Part shown: piece by piece, positions 1 to 9,900 of the stretch
How the letters are laid out: the number at the start of each line of letters is the position of its first letter
How positions within the stretch are numbered: the first letter of the stretch is position 1
Source of the DNA: Saltatorellus ferox
Lineage (GTDB): Bacteria > Planctomycetota > UBA1135 > GCA-002686595
Reading direction: 5' to 3'
DNA length: 64,000 nt
NCBI GenBank assembly: GCA_007751475.1
Contig: CP036434.1
Span: 806,001 to 870,000, forward strand
Made by a program: the position numbers and the translations under genes
The notes under the pieces: model-generated
The model's input: the letters and a program-made list of their open reading frames with translations, nothing else
What the model was told of the DNA's origin: nothing
Database searches by the model: none

Positions 1-1092
1 TGTCCACCTATCCGCCAACTGGCGGCGTTCGCCTGTCTCTTCGTTGGCTGTAGCGGCGTGCGACCCGACACTGGACCCGAGACGTCGGCCGTCGCGCCGC
101 GACTCACCCCGAAGGTCTACTCGCGGAGCGACTGCGTCCGCAGCGGCCTCTTGCACTCGGACGGGAGCCTGTGGTTCCCCACCAATCATGAGGGTGTTTT
201 CCGGTATGCAGAAGGAGAGTTCACGCAGTTCACGGAGAGTGACGGCCTGCCGGGGAGCTACGTATCGACGGTCGTCGAGGATCAGGCGGGCCACCTGTGG
301 TTCGGCATGGAGCGCGGCCTCTGTCACTACGACGGCACGCGGTTCACGCCGGTGTCGATCCCCTGGGATGGCAACGAGGACCTCTGGGGCGAAGGCCTCA
401 ACGCCCACCTGGTACTCTGCCTACACTGCGACACGCGCGGACAGATATGGTTGGGCACCTGGGGCAACGGGGTCCACCGATTCGATCCGTCGCAGCCTGT
501 CGGACCGGGCGAATACGCGTTCGTGAGCTACCTGCAGGAGCGAGGGGCGATTTACCCCGATGGCGACCACCGCAACGCCATCCAGAGCATTTCGGAGGAC
601 AGGGATCAGAACGTATGGCTGACTTCGATGAGCCACGGTGGTGTCAGCCGTTTCGACGGTCGTGAGTTCACCCACTACCAGAAAGAGTCCGGGCTCAGTG
701 ACGACATGGTCTTCTCGTCGCTCTTCGACCGCGACGGAACCCTGTGGCTCGGGATGCTCGGGAACCTTCCCGGTGGGCTCAACCGATTCGACGGCGACTC
801 GTTCATGCACTACGGCGAGGAGGACGGGCTCAGCAGTGACAACATCATCTGCCTCTTCGAGGATCGCCAGGGTGTCCTCTGGCTCGGTAGCGATCGAGGC
901 GAGCTATGCCTTCTGAACCGCGACTCGGAAGGGGAGGTCACCATCGCGCCCTTCCAGTTCGAGGGGCGCACGTTCGAGCACATCCACTTCGTGGTCGAGG
1001 ACGCAGCCGGCGGCGTGTGGTTCGGAGGCCGATTCGGCCAGCTTTTCCGGTACGACGGCGCGACCCTGGTGGACCACTCCTCGAAGAGATAG
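1..1092 (+). CDS. Two-component-regulator-type beta-propeller lipoprotein (5' end outside window)
   Basis: The frame is open from base 1, so the true start lies upstream of the window. The first codons read LAAFACLFVGCSG, the end of a lipoprotein signal peptide with FVGC as a probable lipobox, so the mature protein is probably lipid-anchored. The rest is repeated blades of the Reg_prop type (for example GHLWFGMERGL, NVWLTSMSHGG, GTLWLGMLGN, GVLWLGSDRGE, GVWFGGRFGQ), each followed by a YDG or FDG turn. Such propellers usually form the sensor part of hybrid two-component systems, but this protein ends right after the propeller with no membrane segment, kinase or output domain. It is therefore a stand-alone extracytoplasmic propeller, probably for ligand or protein binding. 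It converges on the kinase gene downstream. A GTG at 58 would remove the lipobox and is a poor start. Confidence 0.75.
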   Translation, partial: CPPIRQLAAFACLFVGCSGVRPDTGPETSAVAPRLTPKVYSRSDCVRSGLLHSDGSLWFPTNHEGVFRYAEGEFTQFTESDGLPGSYVSTVVEDQAGHLWFGMERGLCHYDGTRFTPVSIPWDGNEDLWGEGLNAHLVLCLHCDTRGQIWLGTWGNGVHRFDPSQPVGPGEYAFVSYLQERGAIYPDGDHRNAIQSISEDRDQNVWLTSMSHGGVSRFDGREFTHYQKESGLSDDMVFSSLFDRDGTLWLGMLGNLPGGLNRFDGDSFMHYGEEDGLSSDNIICLFEDRQGVLWLGSDRGELCLLNRDSEGEVTIAPFQFEGRTFEHIHFVVEDAAGGVWFGGRFGQLFRYDGATLVDHSSKR

Positions 1093-1099
1093 TCAGCGC

Positions 1100-1127
1100 C
1101 CGGGTTCAGTGCCGCCACCCAACCCGG
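1100..1127. terminator. Weak hairpin between convergent genes
   Basis: CCGGGTT and AACCCGG can pair across a 14-base loop just after the propeller stop codon and before the end of the convergent kinase gene. There is no T-run, and an alternative CCGCC/GGCGG pairing competes. This is a weak terminator candidate. Confidence 0.25.
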
Positions 1128-1172
1128 CGGTGCCGAACCAGCAGTACCGTCCTACCCCGGCGTGGCCGATGG

Positions 1173-3764
1173 CTACAGCGACTCGATCGCCGCGCGAAGT
1201 CGCACGATCGGTCCGAACTCCTCCGTCACGCCAGGCTGGAGGCGGAAGCGACGCAGCGCTTCCTGGAGATCCGTCTTGGCCCCATCCCGGTCCCCTTTGG
1301 CCAGCTTGAGCATGCCGCGGTGTTCGAAACTCGCTGGAGGGAACGGGTGGGACTCCGGGAAGAGCGCGATCTGCCGGGCGATGACCTCGTCGTAGAGCTC
1401 GATCAGGCCCTCGTGATCTCCCGCCCGATAGCGCGTGCCCGCCAGGTTGCCGATCGCGTGCACGCAGTAGGGGTGGTCCGGTTCGTAGACGGCGCGGAAG
1501 ATCTCGTTCGCCTGCTTCAGCATCGTGATCGCCTCGTCCGCCTTACCCCGCGCTTCCAGCAGGCCCGCCATGTTCAGGCTCGCGGCGCCGAGGCTGGGGT
1601 TCTTCGGCCCCAGGCGCTCTTCGAAGATCGCGTACGCGCGGCGATACTGCTCCTCGCAGCCTTCGAGGTCACCCTGGTACTTCAGGATCAGCCCGTAGGC
1701 GTTGCGGCCGGTGGCCTCGTCGAGGGAGCCCGCGCTGCCCGACGCCTCGAACGCGGCGAGGCTCTTCTCCATCGCCGTGCGGGCCTCGGCGAGCAGCGGC
1801 CCGCGTTCGGACGCAGGCAGCGGCTGGAACTCCTGGATCAGCAGCGTACCGAGCCAGCCCTGGGTCGCGGCGACGAGGTCAGGACGGGCTTCGTCGCTGG
1901 CGTCGAGCGCGTGCGCGGCGGCGCGTAGCGCATCATGGACCTCCTGGGTGGTCGGGCGCGGCGCGTTCTCGAACGCGGAATCGGGCAAGCCGCTCGCCAG
2001 GTGCAGCCAGTTTGCTCGCGCATGCAGCGTGCGCCAGTGATCAGCGGGCCACTGGGCCGCCATCTCGGCCGCCAGCTTCTCACGCTCGCCGTACGCCGCG
2101 ATGGTGTCGCCCTTCAGTTCGAGAATCCGCGCGTAAGCACTTCGCGATTCCACGAGTCGAGCGAGGACGGCTCTCCGACGTTTCAGAGGCTCCGCGGAGT
2201 TCTCGGCCGCCGCAAGTTGATCCTCGAGCGCAGCGACGGATTCCGACAGCATCTGGACGCCCCGCTCGTACAGCCCGAGCGAGCCGTGGATCCGCCCGAG
2301 CACGCGCTGGACCTCCGCGCGCCGCTCCGGATATGCGACGAGGCGCTCGTTCAACCCCTCGACGCTGCGCGCGAGGATCTGCTCGACCGCGGGCGTCGGC
2401 TTGGCCAGGTTCGGGTCCGCGGACTCGAGGATGTCGATCACGAAGTCCGACAGGTCCTCGGCCGCAAGGCGAGCGGCGCGCTCTTCCTCGAGCGCTCGCG
2501 TCATGTCGCCTGTGTGCTGGCGCTGCTGGAGAATGATCGTCGCCGGCGCGCCGACGGCGAGCAGCGCGGCCGCAGCGGAAACGGTCGCGAGCGCGGGCTG
2601 GCGCCGCGCCCAGCAGCGCAGTCGGTAGAGCGCTCCGTCTGGACGGGCGGCAACGGGCCGCCGCTCCATGGCGCTCCGCAGGTCGCTCGCGAACGCCGCG
2701 CAGTCGACGTAGCGGCGCGTCGGATCCGTCGCCATTGCCTTGCTGATCACGGCCTCCAGGTCGCGCGTGACCGAAGGATTGAGCCTGCGCATCGAAGCGA
2801 GCTGGCCGCGCCGGATGAGCTGCTCGGTGGCCGAGCGATTCTCGCCGCGGAAGGGCGGCCGCAGCGTCATGAGTTCGAACAGGGTCGCGCCGAGTGAGTA
2901 GACCTCGGAGCGCGCATCGTGCGCGCCGGTCTCGAGCTGCTCCGGCGCCATGTAGAGCAGCGTGCCGGGCGCGGACCCCTCGTGCGTGAGCCGCTCGGTG
3001 GCGCTGGCTTCCGACTCGTCCAGGTCCACGTCCAGGCCGTGCAGGCCGAAGTCGATCAGGCACGCGCGGCCGTGGCCGTCGACCAGGATGTTCGACGGCT
3101 TCACGTCCCGATGGATGATGCCGCGGGCGTGGGCATGGTGAAGCGCGGACGCGACCTGGATGCCGAGGTCGAGCGCCTGTTGCCGCGCCGGCGGCTTCCC
3201 GTCGGAGCGGCGGATCAGCTCGTCGAGGGTCAGACCTTCGACGAACTCCATCGCGATGTAGGGGACGCCCTCCTCCTCGCCGAAGGCGTGGATCGGCACG
3301 ATGCCCGGATGGTGCAGCCGAGCGACGGCCTCGGCTTCTCTCGCGAAGCGCTTGCGCGTCGACGGAAAGTGCATGAGTTCAGGTCGAATCAGCTTGAGGG
3401 CGACATCGCGATCGAGGCTGACCTGGCGCGCTCGATAGACGATGCCCATGCCGCCCTCGGCGATGACCTCGCCGAGTTCGAAGTCGCCGAAGCGCTTTCT
3501 ACCGTCGGGCCAGGGATTCGATCCGCGGCGCGAGGCGCTGGATGGGCCCTCTTCCGCTGCGAGGTCGGCGAGGCCGAGACCCCTGAGAATGGCGAACTGC
3601 TCGCGGAGCTCCGTTTCGCGCTCGGGGTGGGCGCGGCAGGCCTCATCGAGCCGCGCCGCCTGCTGATCCAGTGGCGCGCGCAGGCACCGGGCCAACACGT
3701 CGTCGGTGGACTGCAGCAGAAAGGGGTCGTCGTCGGGCGGAGGCGTGGCGGTCTCGGGTGTCAT
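1173..3764 (-). CDS. Transmembrane Ser/Thr protein kinase with TPR-like C-terminal region
   Basis: 863 aa from the ATG at 3764, which has AGGAG about 10 bases upstream; a longer frame to 3929 would overlap the next gene. Kinase domain about residues 94-365: glycine loop AEGGMG (102-107), VALK lysine (about 124), HRDVKPSN catalytic loop (218-225), DFG (238-240), APE (273-275). A membrane segment follows (about 391-413). The remaining 450 residues are helical TPR-like repeats that would lie on the other side of the membrane. The N-terminal 90 residues resemble the short regulatory leader common in planctomycete kinases. All catalytic residues are present, so it should be active. Its target is not shown by the neighbours, which are an M48 protease upstream and a propeller lipoprotein convergent with it. 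The extracytoplasmic repeats suggest sensing or scaffolding. Confidence 0.9.
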   Translation of the reverse strand: MTPETATPPPDDDPFLLQSTDDVLARCLRAPLDQQAARLDEACRAHPERETELREQFAILRGLGLADLAAEEGPSSASRRGSNPWPDGRKRFGDFELGEVIAEGGMGIVYRARQVSLDRDVALKLIRPELMHFPSTRKRFAREAEAVARLHHPGIVPIHAFGEEEGVPYIAMEFVEGLTLDELIRRSDGKPPARQQALDLGIQVASALHHAHARGIIHRDVKPSNILVDGHGRACLIDFGLHGLDVDLDESEASATERLTHEGSAPGTLLYMAPEQLETGAHDARSEVYSLGATLFELMTLRPPFRGENRSATEQLIRRGQLASMRRLNPSVTRDLEAVISKAMATDPTRRYVDCAAFASDLRSAMERRPVAARPDGALYRLRCWARRQPALATVSAAAALLAVGAPATIILQQRQHTGDMTRALEEERAARLAAEDLSDFVIDILESADPNLAKPTPAVEQILARSVEGLNERLVAYPERRAEVQRVLGRIHGSLGLYERGVQMLSESVAALEDQLAAAENSAEPLKRRRAVLARLVESRSAYARILELKGDTIAAYGEREKLAAEMAAQWPADHWRTLHARANWLHLASGLPDSAFENAPRPTTQEVHDALRAAAHALDASDEARPDLVAATQGWLGTLLIQEFQPLPASERGPLLAEARTAMEKSLAAFEASGSAGSLDEATGRNAYGLILKYQGDLEGCEEQYRRAYAIFEERLGPKNPSLGAASLNMAGLLEARGKADEAITMLKQANEIFRAVYEPDHPYCVHAIGNLAGTRYRAGDHEGLIELYDEVIARQIALFPESHPFPPASFEHRGMLKLAKGDRDGAKTDLQEALRRFRLQPGVTEEFGPIVRLRAAIESL

Positions 3765-3892
3765 GGGCGACAGGCTCCTGGGTGAGGTCTCCCTGGAAGG
3801 TCCACGGTAGGCAGGCCGCAACGGTCGAATCCCGAGAATCCGCGGCGGGTGCCGTTTTTCAGCATACCGGGGCAGGCTGCAGCGTGTTCCCC

Positions 3893-5185
3893 TCAGACGG
3901 CGGACGCGATGGCGTCCCGGTTGCGCCACAGATAGAGGAGCCGACGTGAGACGTTCGGGTGGCTGGAGCCTCTGTCGCTGATCTCCTCGGGAATGTGGAA
4001 GAGCAGTCGGTCCGGGTAGGCCTCCAGCAGCTCCATCATTTCTCCCATGAGCCTCGGTTCCCCGAGGACCCGTGCCGGGTCCAAGGGGACCTTGGCCACC
4101 TCACGGACCGCGCGCATGCGGGCGAGTTCCTGCTCTAGCTCCGTGTGATCCGTCTGGTCGCCTTGCCATGCGAACTTGAAGAAGCCCATGAGCGAGGTCT
4201 CGTCGTTCTGCTTGATGCGAGCCTGGATACCCCGTTCCATTTGCGCTCGCGCCTCCTCGGACTGAACGCCGCCGAAGGGCATCGCGTTCTCGTACTCCTT
4301 CATGAGATCGGCGATCGGCGTGGAGCCACTCTGGAGCTTGGCTTCCAATACCCGCATCAGGAGCGTGCTGCGCGCTTCATGCTCGGCGCCGAGCTTGATC
4401 TCCGCGGTCAGCGCCGGGGTCAAGCCCGCGGCGCGCGCCCCGAAGTCGTCGCAGAGAAACTCCACCAGTCGACTCTCGACGCCGGTGGTGGAGAACGCGA
4501 ACCAGCGCCCGATCAAGATCGCGACCAGGGGCGCGAAGACGTAGAAGTCGGCGGGGTATAGCCACTGGGCGATCACCAGCGACAGGACGCCCGCCAGTGC
4601 GCCATGGACCAGCATGCAGCGGCGCAGGATCGGCGCGTACGGAAAGAGATGCCCGAGTTCATGGCCGATCACCGATTCGAGCTCCTTCTCGTCAAGGAGG
4701 TGAACGATCGAGCGATTCAGCTGGACGCTGTTCAGGAGGTGCCAGCCGGGCAGAAGCTCGCAGCGCATCGCGGACGCGTTGACGTCCTTTTCCCGGGCGA
4801 GGTACACCCGCAGCCGCTGCTGGCCGAGGCCCAGTCGCGCCTGCACTCGCTGGACCGCGGCCAGCAGCGAGTCCCGCGTGTGCGGCCCGAAGCGAGCGTC
4901 AGGCCGTAGGTCTTCCAAGGCCTTGCGATTCGATAGGAACTGCGTGACGACGAAGTCGAAGAGCCCGAGGAACCCCACCGCGAAGAGAGCGCCGGCCTTC
5001 CAGCCGCGCACCGGACCGTCGGGCGATTGAGCCTGGAGGTACCACCACGAAAGGCCCGCCGCGATGATCACGACCTCGACAGCGAGGCGGAGAAGCGAAC
5101 GGAACTCATGCGCCCTGAAGTCCCGCAGAAGGCTCTCACGCGTGGGCGTGAGGAGACGGCGCGGCGTGGACAGCGACGGCCGCAT
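3893..5185 (-). CDS. M48-family membrane metalloprotease
   Basis: 430 aa. The zinc motif HELGH is at about 175-179 and a downstream EFLCD (about 242-246) fits the third ligand of M48/HtpX-type gluzincins. About four hydrophobic segments surround the active site (about 31-50, 65-83, 190-208, 214-231), the HtpX/Ste24 layout, so the enzyme should sit in the inner membrane and cleave membrane or misfolded proteins. The C-terminal 180 residues are a soluble charged region without a recognised domain. Only three bases separate its start from the stop of the AIM24-family gene, so the two are probably cotranscribed and translationally coupled. Family assignment is strong; substrate unknown. Confidence 0.88.
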   Translation of the reverse strand: MRPSLSTPRRLLTPTRESLLRDFRAHEFRSLLRLAVEVVIIAAGLSWWYLQAQSPDGPVRGWKAGALFAVGFLGLFDFVVTQFLSNRKALEDLRPDARFGPHTRDSLLAAVQRVQARLGLGQQRLRVYLAREKDVNASAMRCELLPGWHLLNSVQLNRSIVHLLDEKELESVIGHELGHLFPYAPILRRCMLVHGALAGVLSLVIAQWLYPADFYVFAPLVAILIGRWFAFSTTGVESRLVEFLCDDFGARAAGLTPALTAEIKLGAEHEARSTLLMRVLEAKLQSGSTPIADLMKEYENAMPFGGVQSEEARAQMERGIQARIKQNDETSLMGFFKFAWQGDQTDHTELEQELARMRAVREVAKVPLDPARVLGEPRLMGEMMELLEAYPDRLLFHIPEEISDRGSSHPNVSRRLLYLWRNRDAIASAV

Positions 5186-5188
5186 GAA

Positions 5189-5881
5189 TCAGAAGATGCT
5201 CTGGAGCAGGCCGCGGAGGAAGCCGGCCGATGGCCGCGCGCGGGTCTGGTAGATCACCTTGCCTGGACCCGTGAAACGAACGACGAATCCTTCTCCGGAG
5301 AACATCGAGGTGCGCAACGACTTGTTCAGCACGACCGACTCGAAGGACATGGTGCCGGTGAACGCGACGATGTTCTCGTTGTCGAGGATGAAGCGTTCGC
5401 CCTCTTCGAGTACCTGCTCGATCACCCCGCCGTAGCTCGACAGGAAGAGCGTGCCGGTCCCTACCGTCTTCAGGAAGAAGAGCCCGCGAGTGGCAAGCAT
5501 GCCCTGCATGCCTGCGTTGTAGAGGCTGAAGGAAAGGCCCGGTGTGCAGGCGAGGTACGCCCCGCGCGCGAGCTTGAGGCCCGATTCGGGCGTGATTTCG
5601 ATCGCGCGGATCTCGCCCATCTGCTCGGGCGCGAACAGAATGTGCTGATCGTCGCGCTTCGCTCGGTAGACCACCGTGAAGTAGCTCTCGCCTCCGAAGA
5701 GACTGCGCATACCGCCGGCCATGCCGCGTTTCCCCTCCATGTTGAGCCCGGCCTTCACCTCGATGTCGAAGCCGGGCGACATGGCTTGCATGGCGCCCGG
5801 CTGAGCATGAATCGTTTCGCCCTCGGCCATATCAAGGCGCAGAGCGGAGAAGGCGGGCGAATGGAGGACGCTGTGGCGCAT
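5189..5881 (-). CDS. AIM24/TIGR00266-family protein
   Basis: 230 aa. The sequence matches the bacterial AIM24 (TIGR00266) family: an early ETIHAQPGAM motif, then MSPGFDIE, a central glycine-rich GGMRSLFGGES region and repeated beta strands forming a double-stranded beta-helix-like barrel. It has no signal peptide or membrane segment and should be cytoplasmic. The mitochondrial relative AIM24 is linked to inner-membrane organisation; the bacterial role is not established. It is immediately upstream of the M48 protease gene, so a joint role in membrane protein quality or stress is a reasonable inference. Confidence 0.85.
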   Translation of the reverse strand: MRHSVLHSPAFSALRLDMAEGETIHAQPGAMQAMSPGFDIEVKAGLNMEGKRGMAGGMRSLFGGESYFTVVYRAKRDDQHILFAPEQMGEIRAIEITPESGLKLARGAYLACTPGLSFSLYNAGMQGMLATRGLFFLKTVGTGTLFLSSYGGVIEQVLEEGERFILDNENIVAFTGTMSFESVVLNKSLRTSMFSGEGFVVRFTGPGKVIYQTRARPSAGFLRGLLQSIF

Positions 5882-5945
5882 GAACTGGAGGGAACGGCGG
5901 ATCCCCGGCGAGCGGGAGAGATCCGTACGTTCCGCAACACCCGAA

Positions 5946-6179
5946 TCAGATTTCAGCGTCTGCTTCGGAGCTCATCCGCTTGCGCAGCATGTAGGCGCCG
6001 AAGGCAAACAGCGCGAGGAGTCCGAGGAAGATGAAGAGAGCGGCCATCCGGCTGACACCGAGAGCATCCTGGATTCCCGTGATGCAGATGTCGTAGATCA
6101 CGATTCGGATGAACCAGCTCACGATGCCGCCAATTCCGCGGCCGCGAGCTGCCATTGGCAGGAGGGCAGGTGAAGTCAT
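5946..6179 (-). CDS. Small two-helix membrane protein
   Basis: 77 aa with two hydrophobic stretches (about 18-37 and 46-65) and a basic/acidic tail (RKRMSSEADAEI). No family recognised. It is 65 bases upstream of the AIM24-family gene on the same strand, so it is likely the first gene of a three-gene membrane unit with AIM24 and the M48 protease. No clear ribosome binding site is visible. The start lies close to, and divergent from, the sigma factor gene. Confidence 0.6.
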   Translation of the reverse strand: MTSPALLPMAARGRGIGGIVSWFIRIVIYDICITGIQDALGVSRMAALFIFLGLLALFAFGAYMLRKRMSSEADAEI

Positions 6180-6301
6180 GTCGCAGATTGAAGCCGACGA
6201 TCCAGCGAGGGGGCAAGCCGAAAAGGCAACCGCGGCGAGTTTGTTCCGGTGCTGAGAGATTCCCCCGGATCGCCCGCAACGCGGTGCTACCCTGGGGAAG
6301 A

Positions 6302-6904
6302 GTGGAATCGCGCGACGAACAGCATGGTCATGGCGGTGGCCAGGAGGCGATCGAACGGCTCCTGAAGAAGCACCTACCGGCGTTTCGGCGTTTCCTTGGA
6401 GCGCGGGCTTCGCGGCTCGTTCTGGAGCATGAGTCTGTCGACGACCTCGCGCAGTCCGTGTGCCGGGAAGTCCTCGATCGGATGGAGACCGGGCGCTTCG
6501 AACTGCGTACGGAGCCCGAGTTCAAGCAGTGGCTCTACGAGGCAGGTCAGCTCAAGCTGCGCGCGCGCCAGCGCTTCTACCTCGCGGGCAAGCGCGATGC
6601 GCATCGCGAGGGTCCGCCGATCGGCCCACTTGGTTCCAGTGATCCGGGCTTCGAGCCCGCCATCAGCACGACTCCGAGCCAGATCGCTGCGACCGCCGAG
6701 GCGAAGGCCGGAGTTCGCGCGGCGATCGAGTCGCTGAGCGAGCGTGATGCGGAGGTGCTCAGGCTCGCTGTCCTCGAAGGCCGCTCCCACGCCGAGGTCG
6801 CCGCGGCCCTCGGCGTCGAGGTCGCGCACTGTCGGGTGCTGCTCTCTCGGGCCATGGTGCGACTGTCGAAGACGCTCCGTGGATCGGGGCCCGCCTCCGA
6901 TTGA
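6302..6904 (+). CDS. RNA polymerase sigma factor, sigma-70/ECF-like
   Basis: About 200 aa if started at the GTG at 6302, preceded by GGGGAAGA; the longer frame from 6155 overlaps the divergent gene and adds a low-complexity basic stretch. Region 2 is about residues 15-85 (with DDLAQSVCREVL and EFKQWLY). A region 4 helix-turn-helix near the C-terminus contains LSERDAEVLRL and SHAEVAAALG. No anti-sigma gene is adjacent. Sigma factors of this size often accompany Ser/Thr kinases in planctomycetes, but here the gene is divergent from the AIM24/M48 unit and convergent with a histidine kinase. Target regulon unknown. Confidence 0.8.
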   Translation: MESRDEQHGHGGGQEAIERLLKKHLPAFRRFLGARASRLVLEHESVDDLAQSVCREVLDRMETGRFELRTEPEFKQWLYEAGQLKLRARQRFYLAGKRDAHREGPPIGPLGSSDPGFEPAISTTPSQIAATAEAKAGVRAAIESLSERDAEVLRLAVLEGRSHAEVAAALGVEVAHCRVLLSRAMVRLSKTLRGSGPASD

Positions 6905-6955
6905 GTCCGGCGTGGTCGACACGGATTTTCATCCGGCGGCGCTGACCCTCGGACC

Positions 6956-9900
6956 TCAAGCCGGGCGTTCGAGTGCGCCGTGACCGCCAACCTCGCCCAG
7001 CCACCTCGCGCAGGTTCTGAGGAGTTCAGCTCGATTCACCGGCTTGCTGGCGTAGTCATCGCAGCCGGCTTCGAGGCAGCGCGTCCGGTCTTCGGCCATC
7101 GCGTGCGCGGTGAGAGCGACGATGGGGAGCGTGCTGGCTTTCCTTCGCAGGGTTCGGGCGAGCGCGTAGCCGTCCATCTCCGGCATCTGCATGTCCGTGA
7201 GCAGGAGGTCGAAGGGGCGGCCCGCGTCAGCGGCTTCCTGGATCTTGCCGAGAGCGATCTTCCCGTCGCTGGCCAGCTCGACTTCGGCGCCCGCCTTGCG
7301 AAGATAGAGGGAGATGAGCCGTTGATTGTCGGGGCCGTCTTCTGCCAGCAAGATTCGCCCTTCCAGTCGGACGCCGCCCGCGTTCTTGGCACCCTGCAGG
7401 ATCTTCTCCTTGACTCCCTCGAGGTGCTGGACGTCACGTGCTCCAGGGGCGCGCTCGAGGGGCAGGTCCACCTCGAAAGTCGAGCCCCGACCAGGTGCTG
7501 ACTTCAGCAGCCGCACGTTGCCGCCCATCAAGCCCGCCAGTCGACGGCAGATCGTGAGACCCAGCCCCGTGCCTCCGAACTTGCGCGTGACGCTGTCGTT
7601 GGCCTGGCCGAACGCCTGAAAGAGTCGCGAAGACTGTTCCTCGGACATCCCCGTGCCCGTGTCCTGGATCTCGACCACGATGTGGGGCTCTCCCTCGCGC
7701 TCGTCCAGGCGGGCCTCGACGCGGACCCGGCCCTCCTCCGTGAACTTGATCGCGTTGCCGACGAGATTCATGACGATCTGGCGGAGGCGAGTGGGATCGC
7801 TCATGATCCGGTCGGGAACGGGCGTGATCAGCGCCGTCTCCAGAGCCAGGCCCTTGCCAGCCGCGCGCTGCCGCATCAGATCCTCGACCTCGTGAAGAAT
7901 CGTCACGAGCGGCGTGTCGATCTTCTCGATGGTCATCTTGTCGGCTTCGATCTTGGAGAGGTCGAGGATGTCGTTGATGACCGTGAGGAGGTGAGTGCCG
8001 GCGCCGTGGATCGTCTCGATGGCCTGGGCTCGCCGCTCCGGCTCGAGGTCGGCCCCTTCCTCTCGAAGAACGTCTGCAAATCCCAGAATCGCGGTCAGCG
8101 GCGTGCGGATCTCGTGGCTCATGTTGGCGAGGAACGCGCTCTTCGAGCGGCTCGCCACCTCGGCGTCGCTGCGGGCCTTGCGGAGCGACTCGGCGCTGAG
8201 GACCTGGGCCGTGATGTCCCAGTTCGTTCCAATGATGCGCGCGGGTCGACGGCTCGAGTCGTGATGTACGGCGCCCATGGCTTTGATGTGGCGCACCTCT
8301 CCCCCCGGCCACGTGATCCGGAACTCCGTTTCCAGGGACGTCCCGGAGGAGATCGTCGCGGCGATTTCTCGATCGATTCGCTGCTGGTCTTCAGGGTGGA
8401 TCGCGGCCGCCCAGGCCTCCTGGGGAGCACCGGCCTTGGCTTCGTCCGTTCCGTAGAGCCTGTACATCTGATCGTCCCACGAGAGGACTTTCTCACTCAG
8501 GTCGAACTCCCAGATCCCGATGCCAGCCGCTTCCGTGGCGAGGCCGAGCCTCTCCGACATTCGAATGAGCGCGGTCTCCGCGTTCTTGCGCGCGGTGATG
8601 TCATTGCTGATCGAGACGAACTTCTCGACGTTGTTGTTCGAGTCGAGGAAAGGAGCGATGATGCTGTCGGTCCAGTAGATGGCACCGCTCTTGGAGCGAT
8701 TGCAGATCTCGCCGCGCCACGCCCGACCAGCGTGGATCTCTGCCCAGACATCGGCCCAGAATTCGGGGGGGTGGAAGCCCGACTTCAGGAGTCGGTGATC
8801 CTCACCGAGGAGTTCTTCCTCGCCGTATCCGCTGATCTCGCTGAGACTTGGATTCACGTCGACGATGTTCTGTGCGCGATCCGCGACGCTGATGATCGAG
8901 TGCTGGTCGAGGGTTGCGCGGAACGCGGCGGTCTCGCGAATCGCCTCTTCTGCGGCGAGTTTCGCCTCGTTCAGGTCGCTCGTGATCTCCTGTGCAAGGG
9001 CGACCGCCCTGGCACGGCCGGTCAGCAACGACAGGGTGACGCCCGCAGCGAGCAGCGTGAGCAGAAGGCCCGCGATTCCGATGAAACCCGGCGTGATTCG
9101 GTCCACGGAGGCCATGAACTCGGGCGCGGCGCGGTCGATGATCGTCCACTTGCGTCCGCCGACGTCGATCGGTCGTATCGAGAAGAGCCGTCCGGCTGCC
9201 AGGTCCTCCTTCAAGGACGCCGGGCGGACGTTCTCGTCCATACCGTAGAGCCACCTGGATTCCCGCGCGGACGGTTCGTCGAGAATCGTCAGCTGGAGCT
9301 GGTCGTCCACGCTGCTCACGATGTCTCCGAGAGCCTCGTGAAGGATGATGGGTGCGTAAAGCAGCCCGACAAGGGCTTCCCGCCTCTCGTCCTGCGTCCC
9401 TGGGTCGGACCCGGGCCGGTAGACGGGGAGGTAGTAGAGGAAGGCCGTCTGCTTGCGGCCATCCTGGACGAGTTCGATGCGGCCCGAGATGGCGGGTTCA
9501 CCCGTGTCGACCGCGCGTTCAGCGGCCTGGCGCCGTTCTCTTTCGGAGCCGACGTCGAGCCCCCAGGCGCTCGCATTGCGCGCCTTCGGGAAGCAGTACT
9601 TGATGACGAACAGGTCCGGGAGGGTCGCCAGCGGACTATCAGGGGCAGCCAATCCATGGACCCGGAAGTCAGGGGCGTCGTCCTCGGTTTCCCGCGCGAT
9701 GAATTCGGCGAGTTCGGTTCGCTGGACTCGTTCGATGAACCCGAAGCCGATCGCGCCGGGGAATTCACCGGGCAGGTCGCGCGAGGCGACGTATCGAGCG
9801 AACGCGCCTCGGTTCAGCTCGCCCATCGCGGCAAACGTCCCGCGCGCACCGGCAAGACCGTAGCGAACCTGATTGACGCGGCGCTCCACCTCGCTCGTAA

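Noticed and set aside
906..1928. Plus-strand frame of 340 codons overlapping propeller and kinase genes
   Set aside because: Crosses the end of one real gene and the antisense of another; Arg-rich translation without motifs.
3765..3929. N-terminal 55-codon extension of the first Ser/Thr kinase
   Set aside because: Arg/Pro-rich, overlaps the M48 protease gene, and an AGGAG site marks the ATG at 3764.
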